DNA of 64,000 bases, taken from assembly GCF_020179835.1 (NCBI RefSeq), contig NZ_JAIUDA010000009.1, forward strand, positions 186,001-250,000, given 5' to 3'. The notes under the pieces are model-generated. The model had not been told where the DNA came from and searched no databases. It saw only the letters and a list, made by a program, of their open reading frames with translations. Every line of letters starts with the position of its first letter. Within the stretch, counting starts at the first letter, position 1. This stretch comes from Pantoea sp. alder81 (lineage in GTDB: Bacteria; Pseudomonadota; Gammaproteobacteria; Enterobacterales; Enterobacteriaceae). Below are positions 9,179 to 17,798 of the stretch, one piece after another. The translations under genes were made by a program, and so were the position numbers.

Positions 9179-9191
9179 TTGGTAGGACCAA
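9179..9191. promoter_or_regulatory. lldP: LldR operator, distal copy
   Basis: A second exact copy of TTGGTAGGACCAA, centred 125 bp from the first, a distance compatible with DNA looping. It lies only 3 bases beyond the stop codon of the upstream exporter gene. Confidence 0.78.
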
Positions 9192-9194
9192 TAA

Positions 9195-10364
9195 TCACTC
9201 TGTCTGACCAAAGGCCCGACGATAACTGTGGGGATGGAAGCGAAGATTTAGCACAATCAATCCCACCGTTACGGCCCCCTGCATCAGCCACACGCTGGTA
9301 AAACTGTGCGTCAGCGCCTGCAACTGACCGGCGATAAACGGCATGCAACCAGCAATAATAAATCCCGCCCCCTGCATAAACGCCACCAGGCGAGCGCCAG
9401 CCTGCGGATGTGGCAGGTGATCGAGCGCCAGCACCATCGCCATAGGAAATGCCGCGCCAAGGCCGAAGCCGGCAATCGCTGCCCATAGCCACGGCGCCAG
9501 CAGTGGCGCAAACAGGAAGCCGCACATCCCCAGCAATTGGCAAACCAAACTGACAATCAGCTGTGGACGGCGATCCGCCTTGCGCGCCAGTAATGGCATC
9601 AATAACGCGCCAGCCACCTGACAAAGAATCATCACGCCCAGCAGCGAACCGCCCGCCTGCGCTGACCAGCCAAGGTGGTGATAAGCATCAGGAAGCCAGG
9701 CGACGCAGGTGGCATAGCCGCCATTCACCAGACCAAAGCTGAGCGCCAGCGACCAGGCGCGCGGCTTGCGCCATAGCGAAGGCATAGCGATAGGTTCCGC
9801 ACTCTGCGCCACCGGCACGCGCACCATCCACCACAGCACAATCGCCAGCAACACCGGCAGTGCCCAACCGGTGAGCGCCAGCGACCAGCCAAAGTGCGCG
9901 CTGAGCCACGGCGAAAGTGCAGCCCCCAATCCGCCGCCGCCCATTAACGCGCCAGCCCATAACCCGGTAACAGGCGCGCTACGCTGAGCAAAACGCTGGC
10001 GGATCAACCCTGGCATTGCCATCTGCACCACGCCAACGCCGAGCCCGGCAAATAGCGCACTCACCACCAGCCACTGCCCGTCGTGAATCACACCGCGCGC
10101 GGCCAACGCCAGCAGCAGCAGGATCAATCCGGTAATCAACAAACGTTGCAACGGAACACGTTGCATCAGGGAGGCACTCAATAGCGCCACCGCACCCATC
10201 ATTATCATCGGCACGGCGGGCAACAGCGAGGCGGCGAGTGAAGAGAGGCCCATGGCCTGGCGCAGTTCGCCCAGCAAGGGGCTGACAGAGGTTAATAACG
10301 GACGCATATTCAGCCCGGCCAGCACCAAAGCGGCGAGCGTCAATCCGTTGGAATGTCGGTTCAT
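9195..10364 (-). CDS. MFS exporter of the CynX/NimT family
   Basis: A 12-helix major-facilitator protein of 389 residues. The opening LAALVLAGLNMRPLLTSVSPLL is characteristic of the CynX/NimT (YeaN) branch; E. coli NimT exports 2-nitroimidazole and CynX is linked to cyanate. The start at 10364 (ATG, AGGA eight bases upstream) replaces a TTG two codons earlier. It is divergent from a LysR gene across 87 bases, the usual arrangement for a regulator and its target. An amidohydrolase follows the LysR gene, so the three may serve one small amide or cyclic nitrogen compound (inference). Confidence 0.82.
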   Translation of the reverse strand: MNRHSNGLTLAALVLAGLNMRPLLTSVSPLLGELRQAMGLSSLAASLLPAVPMIMMGAVALLSASLMQRVPLQRLLITGLILLLLALAARGVIHDGQWLVVSALFAGLGVGVVQMAMPGLIRQRFAQRSAPVTGLWAGALMGGGGLGAALSPWLSAHFGWSLALTGWALPVLLAIVLWWMVRVPVAQSAEPIAMPSLWRKPRAWSLALSFGLVNGGYATCVAWLPDAYHHLGWSAQAGGSLLGVMILCQVAGALLMPLLARKADRRPQLIVSLVCQLLGMCGFLFAPLLAPWLWAAIAGFGLGAAFPMAMVLALDHLPHPQAGARLVAFMQGAGFIIAGCMPFIAGQLQALTHSFTSVWLMQGAVTVGLIVLNLRFHPHSYRRAFGQTE

Positions 10365-10451
10365 ACACAATCCTGCAGTAGAAAGGTTGTCAGGGTCGCA
10401 CTTATGGTTACTATTTGGAAATGAAATAACACCATAACGATCAGTGGAAAA

Positions 10452-11312
10452 ATGAATCGTCAGCCGATGTTTACGCCGCAGCAGTTACTTAGTTTTGTGG
10501 CAGTATGCGAAACCGCCAGCTTCACGCGCGCCGCCGACCGCGTGCATTTATCGCAATCCACCGTCAGCCAGCAGGTGCGCCGCCTGGAGGAGATGATTGG
10601 TAAAGCCTTGCTGGAACGCACCTCGCATCAGGTGGTGTTGACCGAAGAGGGAGAGAAACTACTGGGCTATGCCCGCCGTATCATTGCGCTCAACGGCGAA
10701 GCGCACGATGTGCTGAGCGATAAGTGGCGCGATGGTGTCCTGCGCCTCGGTGTCCCAGAGGATTTTGCCGCCCCCACCGCAGCACTGCTGGCGCAGTTCA
10801 GCCGTGAACATCCTCAGCTGCGACTCGATGTGATGAGCGGCATGTATGTCGATCTGCACCGCGCGTGGCAACGAGAGGAGCTGGATATTATGCTGATCAA
10901 GCAACCGGGTGGTGAGCGTCCGCTGGCAGCACGACCGGAACCCCTGCTGTGGCTGGACAGCGCCGAGCATCCCTGTTTTGAGCAAACGCCGGTGCCGCTG
11001 GTGGTGTTTCCCCAGCAGGGGCTGTATCGCGAAGAGATGTGTCAGACGCTGGATGCGCTGGGCCGCAGCTGGCGCATCAGTTACAGCAGCGCGAGTCTGG
11101 TGGCACTCGCCAGTGCCAGCGCGGCGGGGTTAGGATTGACTTTACTGCCTGCCAGCTGCCGCCTGCCCGGGCATCGCGTTCTGGGTGAAGCGCAGGGTTT
11201 ACCGCCGATCAGTCACTTTGAGCTGGCACTTTTTTGCCGATCCCCACAAGACGATTTGCAGCAGGCGCTGGCCGCGGCGTTAGTGGAATTTTGCCAGTTA
11301 AAGTGGCAGTGA
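10452..11312 (+). CDS. LysR-type transcriptional regulator
   Basis: 286 residues: a winged HTH at about 8-65 (FVAVCETASFTRAADRVHLS, STVSQQVRRLE) followed by a two-lobed ligand domain. The ligand domain is slightly short for the family but complete (ASASAAGLGLTLLPASC near the C-terminus). It lies between the divergent NimT-like exporter and the Tat-exported amidohydrolase, and is the likely regulator of one or both. The inducer cannot be read from the sequence. Confidence 0.88.
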   Translation: MNRQPMFTPQQLLSFVAVCETASFTRAADRVHLSQSTVSQQVRRLEEMIGKALLERTSHQVVLTEEGEKLLGYARRIIALNGEAHDVLSDKWRDGVLRLGVPEDFAAPTAALLAQFSREHPQLRLDVMSGMYVDLHRAWQREELDIMLIKQPGGERPLAARPEPLLWLDSAEHPCFEQTPVPLVVFPQQGLYREEMCQTLDALGRSWRISYSSASLVALASASAAGLGLTLLPASCRLPGHRVLGEAQGLPPISHFELALFCRSPQDDLQQALAAALVEFCQLKWQ

Positions 11313-11401
11313 TTTTTCCACTGCTCAGCAGTGGGAAATATCGCAGCGCCTCAGCCAGCGTTTTGCCAGATTAACGTTTTCCTTGTTGACTGGAGCCTCT
11401 G

Positions 11402-12769
11402 ATGCACCTCACTTCACCCAGCCGTCGCGATTTTATTAGCCAGGGCGTACGCCTCACTGCTGCCGGTAGCCTGCTGGCAGCCGGTATGAGCACTGCCGCA
11501 CAATCGCCCTCTTCTGCCGCATCGCTAACGTCTTCACCGCCACCGCGCGTGGCTCATTACCAATTGCTCAACGTCCGCCTCGAAGAAGGTTTTGAGCGTG
11601 ACGGCAACGAAATCATTGCCACGCGTACCGCCCTCTACGATATCACCGTTAAAGACGGCAAATTTGCTGCCATCGATGCCGCCGGTAAAGCGCGCAACGC
11701 CGACATCCCGCAGTGGGACGCCCATGGTTCGCTACTGTTGCCGCGCACCCGTGACATGCATATCCACCTGGACAAAACCTTTTACAGCGGCCCCTGGCAA
11801 GCCCCGCGTCCGCGTCAGGGCAAAACCATTATGGATATGATTGCCCGTGAACAGGTGCTGATCCCGCAGTTACTGCCCACCTCACAGGCGCGTGCCGAAG
11901 CGTTGATCGGTTTGTTGCATAGCAAAGGCACCACCGAGGCGCGCAGCCACTGCAACATTGATCCGGTGAGTGGACTAAAAAGTCTTGAGCACCTGAAACT
12001 GGCGTTAGCCAACCACCCCGAGTTTCCCTGTGAAATTGTCGCCTTCCCGCAGCACGGTTTACTGCACTCGAAAGTGGATGGCCTGATGCGCGAAGCCATG
12101 CAGATGGGCGTGCAGTACGTTGGCGGACTGGATCCTACCAATGTGGATGGTGCGATGCAGGCGTCGCTGGATGCGATGTTCCAGATTGCGCTGGATTACA
12201 ATCGCGGCGTGGATATTCACCTGCACGAAACCGCGCCATCTGGCGTGGCGGCGATTCAGTACATGGTGGATACCATCGCCAAAAACCCGCAACTCAAAGG
12301 CAAAGTGACGCTGAGTCACGGCTTCGCGCTGGGCACCCTGGAAGGTAAAGCCCTCGATAACATGATTGCAGGCATGGCCGAGCAGCAGATGAGCGTGGCA
12401 TCCACCATCCCAATCGGCAAACTGACCATGCCGTTGCCGCAACTGCAGGCCGCAGGTATCACGGTGATGACCGGCACCGACAGCGTGATCGATCACTGGT
12501 CACCGTTCGGCACCGGCAGCATGCTGGAGAAGGCCAACCTGTATGCGCAGCTCTATCGCGGCTCTGATGAGTTTGGTCTGAGCCGTGCACTGCATATCGC
12601 CACCGGCGGGATATTGCCGCTGTCAAACCAGGGCGATCGCCTGTGGCCGAAAGTGCAGGATGACGCCAGCATGATGCTGGTTGAAGCAAGCTGCTCCGCT
12701 GAAGCGGTGGCTCGTATCGCCCCGGTGCGCGCCACCTTCCAGCGTGGAACGCCGGTGTTCAGCGTCTGA
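11402..12769 (+). CDS. Tat-exported CodA-like amidohydrolase
   Basis: A 455-residue metal-dependent amidohydrolase with a twin-arginine signal (SRRDFI at 7-12 followed by LTAAGSLLAAG) and therefore a probable periplasmic location. Metal ligands of the cytosine-deaminase branch are present: H120 and H122 (MHIHLDKT), H275/E276 (HLHETA), H306 (LSHGF) and D360 (GTDSVIDHWSPFG). E. coli CodA is cytoplasmic, so the Tat signal is a notable difference. TGGAG before the ATG supports the start. No terminator with a plus-strand U-run follows directly. The substrate is unknown; a cyclic amide or nucleobase-like ring is plausible from the family. Confidence 0.82.
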   Translation: MHLTSPSRRDFISQGVRLTAAGSLLAAGMSTAAQSPSSAASLTSSPPPRVAHYQLLNVRLEEGFERDGNEIIATRTALYDITVKDGKFAAIDAAGKARNADIPQWDAHGSLLLPRTRDMHIHLDKTFYSGPWQAPRPRQGKTIMDMIAREQVLIPQLLPTSQARAEALIGLLHSKGTTEARSHCNIDPVSGLKSLEHLKLALANHPEFPCEIVAFPQHGLLHSKVDGLMREAMQMGVQYVGGLDPTNVDGAMQASLDAMFQIALDYNRGVDIHLHETAPSGVAAIQYMVDTIAKNPQLKGKVTLSHGFALGTLEGKALDNMIAGMAEQQMSVASTIPIGKLTMPLPQLQAAGITVMTGTDSVIDHWSPFGTGSMLEKANLYAQLYRGSDEFGLSRALHIATGGILPLSNQGDRLWPKVQDDASMMLVEASCSAEAVARIAPVRATFQRGTPVFSV

Positions 12770-12773
12770 GATC

Positions 12774-12797
12774 AAAAAAGCCCCCTTGCGGAGGCTT
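12774..12797 (-). terminator. Terminator of the small AriR-like gene
   Basis: Minus strand: AAGCCTCC, loop GCAA, GGGGGCTT and then UUUU. It lies between the amidohydrolase and the small minus gene and works best for the latter. Confidence 0.7.
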
Positions 12798-12847
12798 GAT
12801 GAACGAAAAATGCAGGGGCGGCAAGCGCCCCATGCAGAGTGCTGGAT

Positions 12848-13045
12848 TTACGATAACATCTGAATCGCCAGCGCGTATAAACGCTGGTTTTCATCGTCGC
12901 TAACAGGCTCTTCTTCCGCGTAACAGGCAATCATGGAGCTGACTTTATCCGAAGACAGGGTCTCTCCGTGCAGATGCAGGGTTAACACGGCGCGGCCGAC
13001 GATTTTCAGAATGTCTTCGTTTTGTCCCTGGACGTAAAGACTCAA
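12848..13045 (-). CDS. Small YmgB/AriR-like protein (65 aa)
   Basis: A short helical protein whose core (VGRAVLTLHLHGETLSSDKV) resembles the YmgB/AriR family of small connector proteins that act on Rcs signalling, biofilm and acid resistance in E. coli. The start appears to be TTG at 13045 with AGAGGT six bases before it; no ATG fits. Two CGCCAAAT direct repeats (13072 and 13084) lie just upstream, possibly a regulator site. The family call is from pattern memory and moderate; FumD (YdhZ) has a similar look. Confidence 0.55.
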   Translation of the reverse strand: MSLYVQGQNEDILKIVGRAVLTLHLHGETLSSDKVSSMIACYAEEEPVSDDENQRLYALAIQMLS

Positions 13046-13433
13046 ACTGGACCTCTGAATATATTATTGTTCGCCAAATGGCGCGCCAAATATAAAGCAA
13101 AACGGCAGGTTATTTTAATCGGAATTTTACCCATCTTAAGTGACACATAAGCGTAACACAGACAAAAACAGGCCAAAAAGACGCTATATAGTCCCTTTAT
13201 TAACGCTAATTGCACCTTTTCATTCAGGAAAGACGTTTCACACGTTTTTAAGCAACCGGCCATGCAGAAGTAAATGATTAGAACTTTACATCTATTTTAG
13301 GCGGTTAATTAACCAAATGATCGCCATGCTAATTGATTTCACGATGTTATCAATTACGCAATTTGCATTGCCGATAGCAGCCCTTTCTGCGAGACTGGCC
13401 GCCGCAATCCTTACCGCTATTTGAGACATTCCC
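13046..13433. other. Divergent intergenic region before dbpA
   Basis: 388 bases, AT-rich, between the TTG-start gene and dbpA. It contains the CGCCAAAT direct repeats at 13072-13091. I see no convincing gene in it; a 73-codon minus frame at 13042-13263 has no ribosome site and no family look. Confidence 0.5.
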
Positions 13434-14813
13434 GTGACCGCTTTTTCTACCCTGACGCAACTCCCTGCCAGCCAACTCGACAACCTGCGCGAGATGGGTT
13501 TCGACGCCATGACACCGATTCAGGCCGCTTCTCTGCCCGCTATTCTTGCAGGGCGCGATGTGCGTGCGCAGGCGAAAACCGGCAGCGGCAAAACGGCCGC
13601 CTTTGGTATCGGTCTGCTGCAACGCATTGACAACACCCGCACCCAAACTCAGGCGCTGATTCTGTGTCCAACGCGAGAACTGGCCGATCAGGTGAGTAAT
13701 GTGCTGCGTCAGCTGGCACGTTTTACCCGCAACATTAAAATTCTGACGCTGTGCGGCGGTCAACCGATGAGTGCGCAGCGTGATTCGCTGGTGCACGCAC
13801 CGCATATTGTGGTCGGCACGCCGGGCCGCATCCTTGATCATCTGAAGCGCGACAACCTCGATCTCAATGCACTGCAAACGCTGGTGTTAGATGAAGCCGA
13901 TCGTATGCTGGAGATGGGTTTCCGTGACGACATGGAAGCGATCATCGGTTTCACGCCGGAAGCGCGCCAGACGCTGCTGTTCTCTGCCACCTGGCCAGAT
14001 ACGATTGCCAGCCTCAGCCAGCGCTTCCAGCGTGATGCATTGGCCGTGGCCACGGAAGACAAAGCGGAACTGCCTGCCATTGAGCAACAGTTTATTGAGG
14101 CCAGCGCCCATGAGCGCGGCAACCTGCTGAGTGCATTGTTGAGCCAACAGCAGCCCGCTTCTTGCGTGGTGTTCTGTAATACCAAACGTGAGTGTGATGA
14201 CGTCGCAGCGGCATTAAACGATCGTCAAATCAGTGCACTGGCACTGCATGGCGATCTGGAGCAGCGCGATCGTGAACGCGTCCTGATCCGTTTCGCCAAT
14301 GGCAGCATCCGCGTTTTGATTGCCACCGACGTGGCAGCACGTGGGCTGGATATCAAATCGCTGGCGTTAGTGGTGAACTTCCAGCTGGCATGGGATCCTG
14401 AAGTGCACATCCACCGCATCGGCCGCACCGGTCGTGCGGGTGAGAAAGGTATGGCGGTAAGCTTCGTGGCGCCTGATGAAATGACACGCGCCAATGCGCT
14501 GGAAGAGTACCTGAGCCAGAAACTGAACTGGGTTTCCTCCGCCACCTTGAAAGGCAAATCCGCTCAACCGCTGCCGGCAACTAAAATGACGCTGTGCATT
14601 GATGGCGGTCGTAAAGCCAAAATTCGCCCGGGCGATATCCTCGGCGCGCTCACCGGTGAAGCCGGATTCAGCGGCGATCAAATCGGTAAGATCGATCTGA
14701 CGCAAACCCACGCTTATGTGGCGATCGATGCAGCACACGCGAAGAAAGCGCTGATCAAGCTGAAAGAAGGCAAGATCAAAGGCAAAAGCGTTCGTGCCAT
14801 CCTGCTGAAGTAA
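13434..14813 (+). CDS. dbpA: ATP-dependent 23S rRNA helicase DbpA
   Basis: A DEAD-box helicase of 459 residues for late large-subunit assembly. Motifs in order: the Q-motif region MTPIQAASLPAIL, AKTGSGKT, PTRELA, GTPGR, DEAD (LDEADRM), SAT, then the helicase C-terminal motifs ARGLD and HRIGRTGRAG. The C-terminal RNA-binding domain has the DbpA signature GDILGALTG and KIKGKSVRAILLK, which targets hairpin 92 of 23S rRNA. The start is GTG, as in E. coli. The gene stands alone. Confidence 0.97.
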   Translation: MTAFSTLTQLPASQLDNLREMGFDAMTPIQAASLPAILAGRDVRAQAKTGSGKTAAFGIGLLQRIDNTRTQTQALILCPTRELADQVSNVLRQLARFTRNIKILTLCGGQPMSAQRDSLVHAPHIVVGTPGRILDHLKRDNLDLNALQTLVLDEADRMLEMGFRDDMEAIIGFTPEARQTLLFSATWPDTIASLSQRFQRDALAVATEDKAELPAIEQQFIEASAHERGNLLSALLSQQQPASCVVFCNTKRECDDVAAALNDRQISALALHGDLEQRDRERVLIRFANGSIRVLIATDVAARGLDIKSLALVVNFQLAWDPEVHIHRIGRTGRAGEKGMAVSFVAPDEMTRANALEEYLSQKLNWVSSATLKGKSAQPLPATKMTLCIDGGRKAKIRPGDILGALTGEAGFSGDQIGKIDLTQTHAYVAIDAAHAKKALIKLKEGKIKGKSVRAILLK

Positions 14814-14822
14814 TCCCCCTTT

Positions 14823-14850
14823 GCGCGAGGGCAGCCACTCTCGCGCTAAA
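14823..14850 (+). terminator. dbpA: Terminator after dbpA
   Basis: GCGCGAG (14823-14829) pairs with CTCGCGC (14840-14846), followed by a short TAAATTTT. The U-run is modest. Confidence 0.5.
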
Positions 14851-14886
14851 TTTTCTGCCCTGCCCCCTTCATTTTTTTTCCCCGCT

Positions 14887-14894
14887 GCCGATAA
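14887..14894 (+). promoter_or_regulatory. cheV: Possible sigma-28 -10 element before cheV
   Basis: GCCGATAA is the exact FliA -10 sequence, but the matching -35 position holds TTCATTTT, only 5 of 8 consensus bases. It lies about 50 bases before the cheV start, so a weak flagellar promoter is plausible. Confidence 0.4.
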
Positions 14895-14938
14895 GTTAAT
14901 CATTGCCCCTTTACCCAGCCCAGATTCCGCTTGAGGCC

Positions 14939-15904
14939 ATGATGGATAATTTTCAGAAAGAGATCGATGAACGCGCCAACCTTGCGCTTTCCAATAAATT
15001 CGAACTGCTGCTGTTCCGCCTGGGTTCCGATCAGCTGAAAGGCAAATCTGAGCTTTACGGCATTAACGTGTTTAAACTGCGCGAAATCGTACCGATGCCG
15101 ACTATTACCCGTGCAGCAGGTATGCAGTCACCACTGCTCGGCATGGCCAGTATCCGCGGTCAGTTTATCCCGGTCATCGATCTGCCCGCTGTCACCGGCT
15201 GTAAACCGGAAACCGGCCTTAACTTGCTGCTGGTCACCGAGTATGCGCGTAGCACCCAGGCCTTCGCGGTGGAGTCGGTGGAGAATATCGTCCGTCTCGA
15301 CTGGAATCAGGTTCACACAGCTGAAGCTGGCATTGGCAGCCGCAATATCACCAGCATCGCCTGCCTCGACACCGACGGTCAGAGCAACAATCTGGCGATG
15401 GTGCTGGACGTTGAGCAGATTCTGTATGACATCATTCCTTCGGTGCGCGGCGTCGAGCCGAGTGCTGAGACAGTGAAAGATTTCAATCTCAAGCCTGGCC
15501 AGGTAGCCATTGTGGCGGAAGACTCCAAAGTGGCGCGTCAGCTGCTGGAGCAAGGTCTGAAAAGCATGGGCATTCCGGCCATCATGCATAACACCGGTCT
15601 GGAAGCCTGGATCAAAATTAACGAGATGCAGAAAGAAGCCGCAGCGGCAGGCGAATCCATTCACGACAAAATCGCGCTGGTGCTGACCGATCTGGAAATG
15701 CCAGAGATGGATGGCTTTACTCTGACGCGAAATATCAAACGCGATGATGCGCTGCGTCACATTCCGGTTGTGATCCACTCCTCGCTCTCCGGCAGTGCCA
15801 ACGAGGATCACGTGCGTAAAGTCGGCGCCGATGGCTATGTGGCGAAATTTGAGATTAACGAGCTGTCGAGCGTGATCCATCGTGTGCTGGAGAAGAAGCG
15901 TTAA
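14939..15904 (+). CDS. cheV: Chemotaxis coupling protein CheV
   Basis: About 321 residues: a CheW-like coupling domain (roughly 15-170, KLREIVPMP and FIPVIDLPAVTG) joined to a receiver domain (about 195 to the end) with phospho-acceptor motif TDLEMPEMDG and the late conserved lysine region GYVAKFE. CheV links chemoreceptors to CheA and adds phosphorylation-dependent adaptation. The start is one of two adjacent ATGs behind TTGAGG. A receptor gene follows 300 bases downstream with its own sigma-28 promoter. Confidence 0.93.
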   Translation: MMDNFQKEIDERANLALSNKFELLLFRLGSDQLKGKSELYGINVFKLREIVPMPTITRAAGMQSPLLGMASIRGQFIPVIDLPAVTGCKPETGLNLLLVTEYARSTQAFAVESVENIVRLDWNQVHTAEAGIGSRNITSIACLDTDGQSNNLAMVLDVEQILYDIIPSVRGVEPSAETVKDFNLKPGQVAIVAEDSKVARQLLEQGLKSMGIPAIMHNTGLEAWIKINEMQKEAAAAGESIHDKIALVLTDLEMPEMDGFTLTRNIKRDDALRHIPVVIHSSLSGSANEDHVRKVGADGYVAKFEINELSSVIHRVLEKKR

Positions 15905-15932
15905 TCCTTTCTCATCTCACCCACACTCCCAT

Positions 15933-15957
15933 AAGGCGCGATATTCGCGCCTTTTTT
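15933..15957 (+). terminator. cheV: Terminator after cheV
   Basis: AAGGCGCG, loop ATATT, CGCGCCTT and then TTTT: a strong intrinsic terminator 28 bases after the stop. Confidence 0.9.
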
Positions 15958-16032
15958 ACGTCCTTCCCTCTCTGACAAAACCGATCCACTCATTAATCAT
16001 GTTAACGATTTTGTGACGCACCTCTAAAAAAT

Positions 16033-16059
16033 TAAAGTTAAAACATTAACAACCGATAA
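16033..16059 (+). promoter_or_regulatory. Sigma-28 (FliA) promoter of the chemoreceptor
   Basis: TAAAGTTA, an 11-base spacer and ACCGATAA: 7 of 8 bases at each element against the flagellar consensus TAAAGTTT-N11-GCCGATAA, with the exact spacing. It lies about 145 bases before the receptor start, which ties this gene to the flagellar regulon. Confidence 0.85.
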
Positions 16060-16204
16060 CTGATAGCGCTTGAACCGGTGCTGCCATACCAGATTAATTA
16101 CGCCCGGAAAGTATCTTTACCTTATAAAACATCAGCCTGATGCGGGCCATACGCCTGCTTTTCCGTCTTGAAAACAACACTATTTAGCATTACGGGGAGA
16201 ACCA

Positions 16205-17761
16205 ATGTTGAGCTTAAAGAATATGAAAGTGGGCGCCCGTTTAGGGATAGCCTTCGCGCTTGTCGTGGCACTACTGGGCGTGGTCGGTGTGACATCGATT
16301 ATGAAAATCAACAACATCAAAAACGGCATCACCTCGATTGTGGAAGATCGCTATGTCAAAGTCCGTCTGGGTTTTGACGTGCGCGATGGCGTGAACGATC
16401 AGATCAAATACCTGCGCGGCATGGTGATCGATACACTGCGCCCGGAAAACAACGCACAGCGTTTCAAGCAGCTGGATGAAGCGACCGATCGCACCAACAC
16501 TGCCATGAAAAAAATCGAAGCGATTCAGACCACCGAAGTGGGTAAGAAGAAAATCGCCGGTCTGCTGGCCGCCAGCCAGCTGTTCGAAACGCAGAAGAAC
16601 GAAGTGCTGGACTTGGTGCGCGCTGGCAAACTGGATGAAGCCAGCACTTATGTGCTGAAGAAAATCACCAGCACGCAGAATGCCTTCCTCGATAGCGCCG
16701 TGGCTTTTGCCAATTCACAGTCGGATCAGCTGCGCAAAGAAGGCACTGGGATTATTGATGACGGCTCGACTGCAATTGAAATCACCCTGATCTTCTCGGC
16801 TATCGCGATTGCCGCCTCCGTGCTGCTCGGCTTTATGCTGACGCGCTCAATCGTGCGCCCGTTAAATGAAGCGGTAGGCATCGCCGAGAAGGTGGCGGCG
16901 GGCGACCTTAGCTCACACATTGAAGTCAGCGGCAAGGATGAAACCGCCGTGCTGATGCAGGCGCTGCAGGCGATGAACGATAACCTGCTGACCATCGTGT
17001 CCAACGTTCGTGCCGGTTCTGACACCATTGCCGTCGCGTCGAATCAAATCTCCAGCGGTAACATCGATCTCTCCTCCCGTACCGAGCAGCAGGCTAGCTC
17101 GCTGGAAGAGACCGCCTCCGCCATGGAGCAGATGACGGCTACCGTTAAACACAACGCCGATAACGCGCGTGAAGCTAATCAGCTGGTTGCCACGACCTCA
17201 ACGGTCGCCAAAGAAGGCGGCGTGGTGATGGAACAGGTCATCGAGAAGATGGAAGCTATCACCCTTTCCTCGAAGAAAATCGTCGATATCATCAGCGTCA
17301 TCGATTCTATTGCCTTCCAGACCAACATTCTGTCCCTGAACGCTGCGGTGGAAGCCGCTCGTGCGGGTGAACAAGGCCGTGGATTTGCTGTGGTCGCCAC
17401 CGAAGTGCGCAATCTGGCGCAGCGTTCCGCCTCAGCCGCCAAAGAGATCAAAGTACTGATTGAAGACTCGGTATCGAAAGTGGATGAAGGCAGCCGTCTG
17501 GTGACGCACGCGGGAACCACCATTGGTGAAGTGGTGAACAGCGTGAAGAGCGTGGCGGATATCATGAGCGAAATTACCATTGCCAGCAGCGAGCAGAGCA
17601 GTGGTATCAGTGAGATCAATCTGGCGATTACTCAGATGGAAGCGGTGACTCAGCAAAACGCCGCGTTGGTGCAAGAGGCTTCAGCCGCTTCGCAGGCGCT
17701 GCAGGAGCAGGCCGATCGTCTGGCGCAGTCGATGAGTGTGTTTAAGACCGCCGCCGTGTAA
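16205..17761 (+). CDS. Methyl-accepting chemotaxis protein
   Basis: 518 residues: a membrane helix at about 12-32, a four-helix-bundle periplasmic sensor to about 190, a second helix (IFSAIAIAASVLLGFML), HAMP (SIVRPLNEAVGIAEKVAAGD) and the long cytoplasmic signalling coiled coil. The hairpin tip is well conserved (IDSIAFQTNILSLNAAVEAA, then RAGEQGRGFAVVA). The C-terminus lacks an NWETF-type pentapeptide, so it would rely on other receptors for efficient CheR docking. The ligand cannot be deduced. Driven by the sigma-28 promoter upstream. Confidence 0.93.
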   Translation: MLSLKNMKVGARLGIAFALVVALLGVVGVTSIMKINNIKNGITSIVEDRYVKVRLGFDVRDGVNDQIKYLRGMVIDTLRPENNAQRFKQLDEATDRTNTAMKKIEAIQTTEVGKKKIAGLLAASQLFETQKNEVLDLVRAGKLDEASTYVLKKITSTQNAFLDSAVAFANSQSDQLRKEGTGIIDDGSTAIEITLIFSAIAIAASVLLGFMLTRSIVRPLNEAVGIAEKVAAGDLSSHIEVSGKDETAVLMQALQAMNDNLLTIVSNVRAGSDTIAVASNQISSGNIDLSSRTEQQASSLEETASAMEQMTATVKHNADNAREANQLVATTSTVAKEGGVVMEQVIEKMEAITLSSKKIVDIISVIDSIAFQTNILSLNAAVEAARAGEQGRGFAVVATEVRNLAQRSASAAKEIKVLIEDSVSKVDEGSRLVTHAGTTIGEVVNSVKSVADIMSEITIASSEQSSGISEINLAITQMEAVTQQNAALVQEASAASQALQEQADRLAQSMSVFKTAAV

Positions 17762-17767
17762 GACAGT

Positions 17768-17795
17768 GCGGCGCGTTAAAGCGCGCCGCCCTTTT
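17768..17795 (+). terminator. Terminator after the chemoreceptor
   Basis: GCGGCGCG pairs with CGCGCCGC across a 6-base loop, then CCTTTT; it lies between the receptor and convergent sdaC. Confidence 0.75.
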
Positions 17796-17798
17796 GCA

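Noticed and set aside
13042-13263. 73-codon minus frame upstream of the AriR-like gene
   Set aside because: No ribosome site, cysteine-rich random look, and it overlaps the probable promoter.
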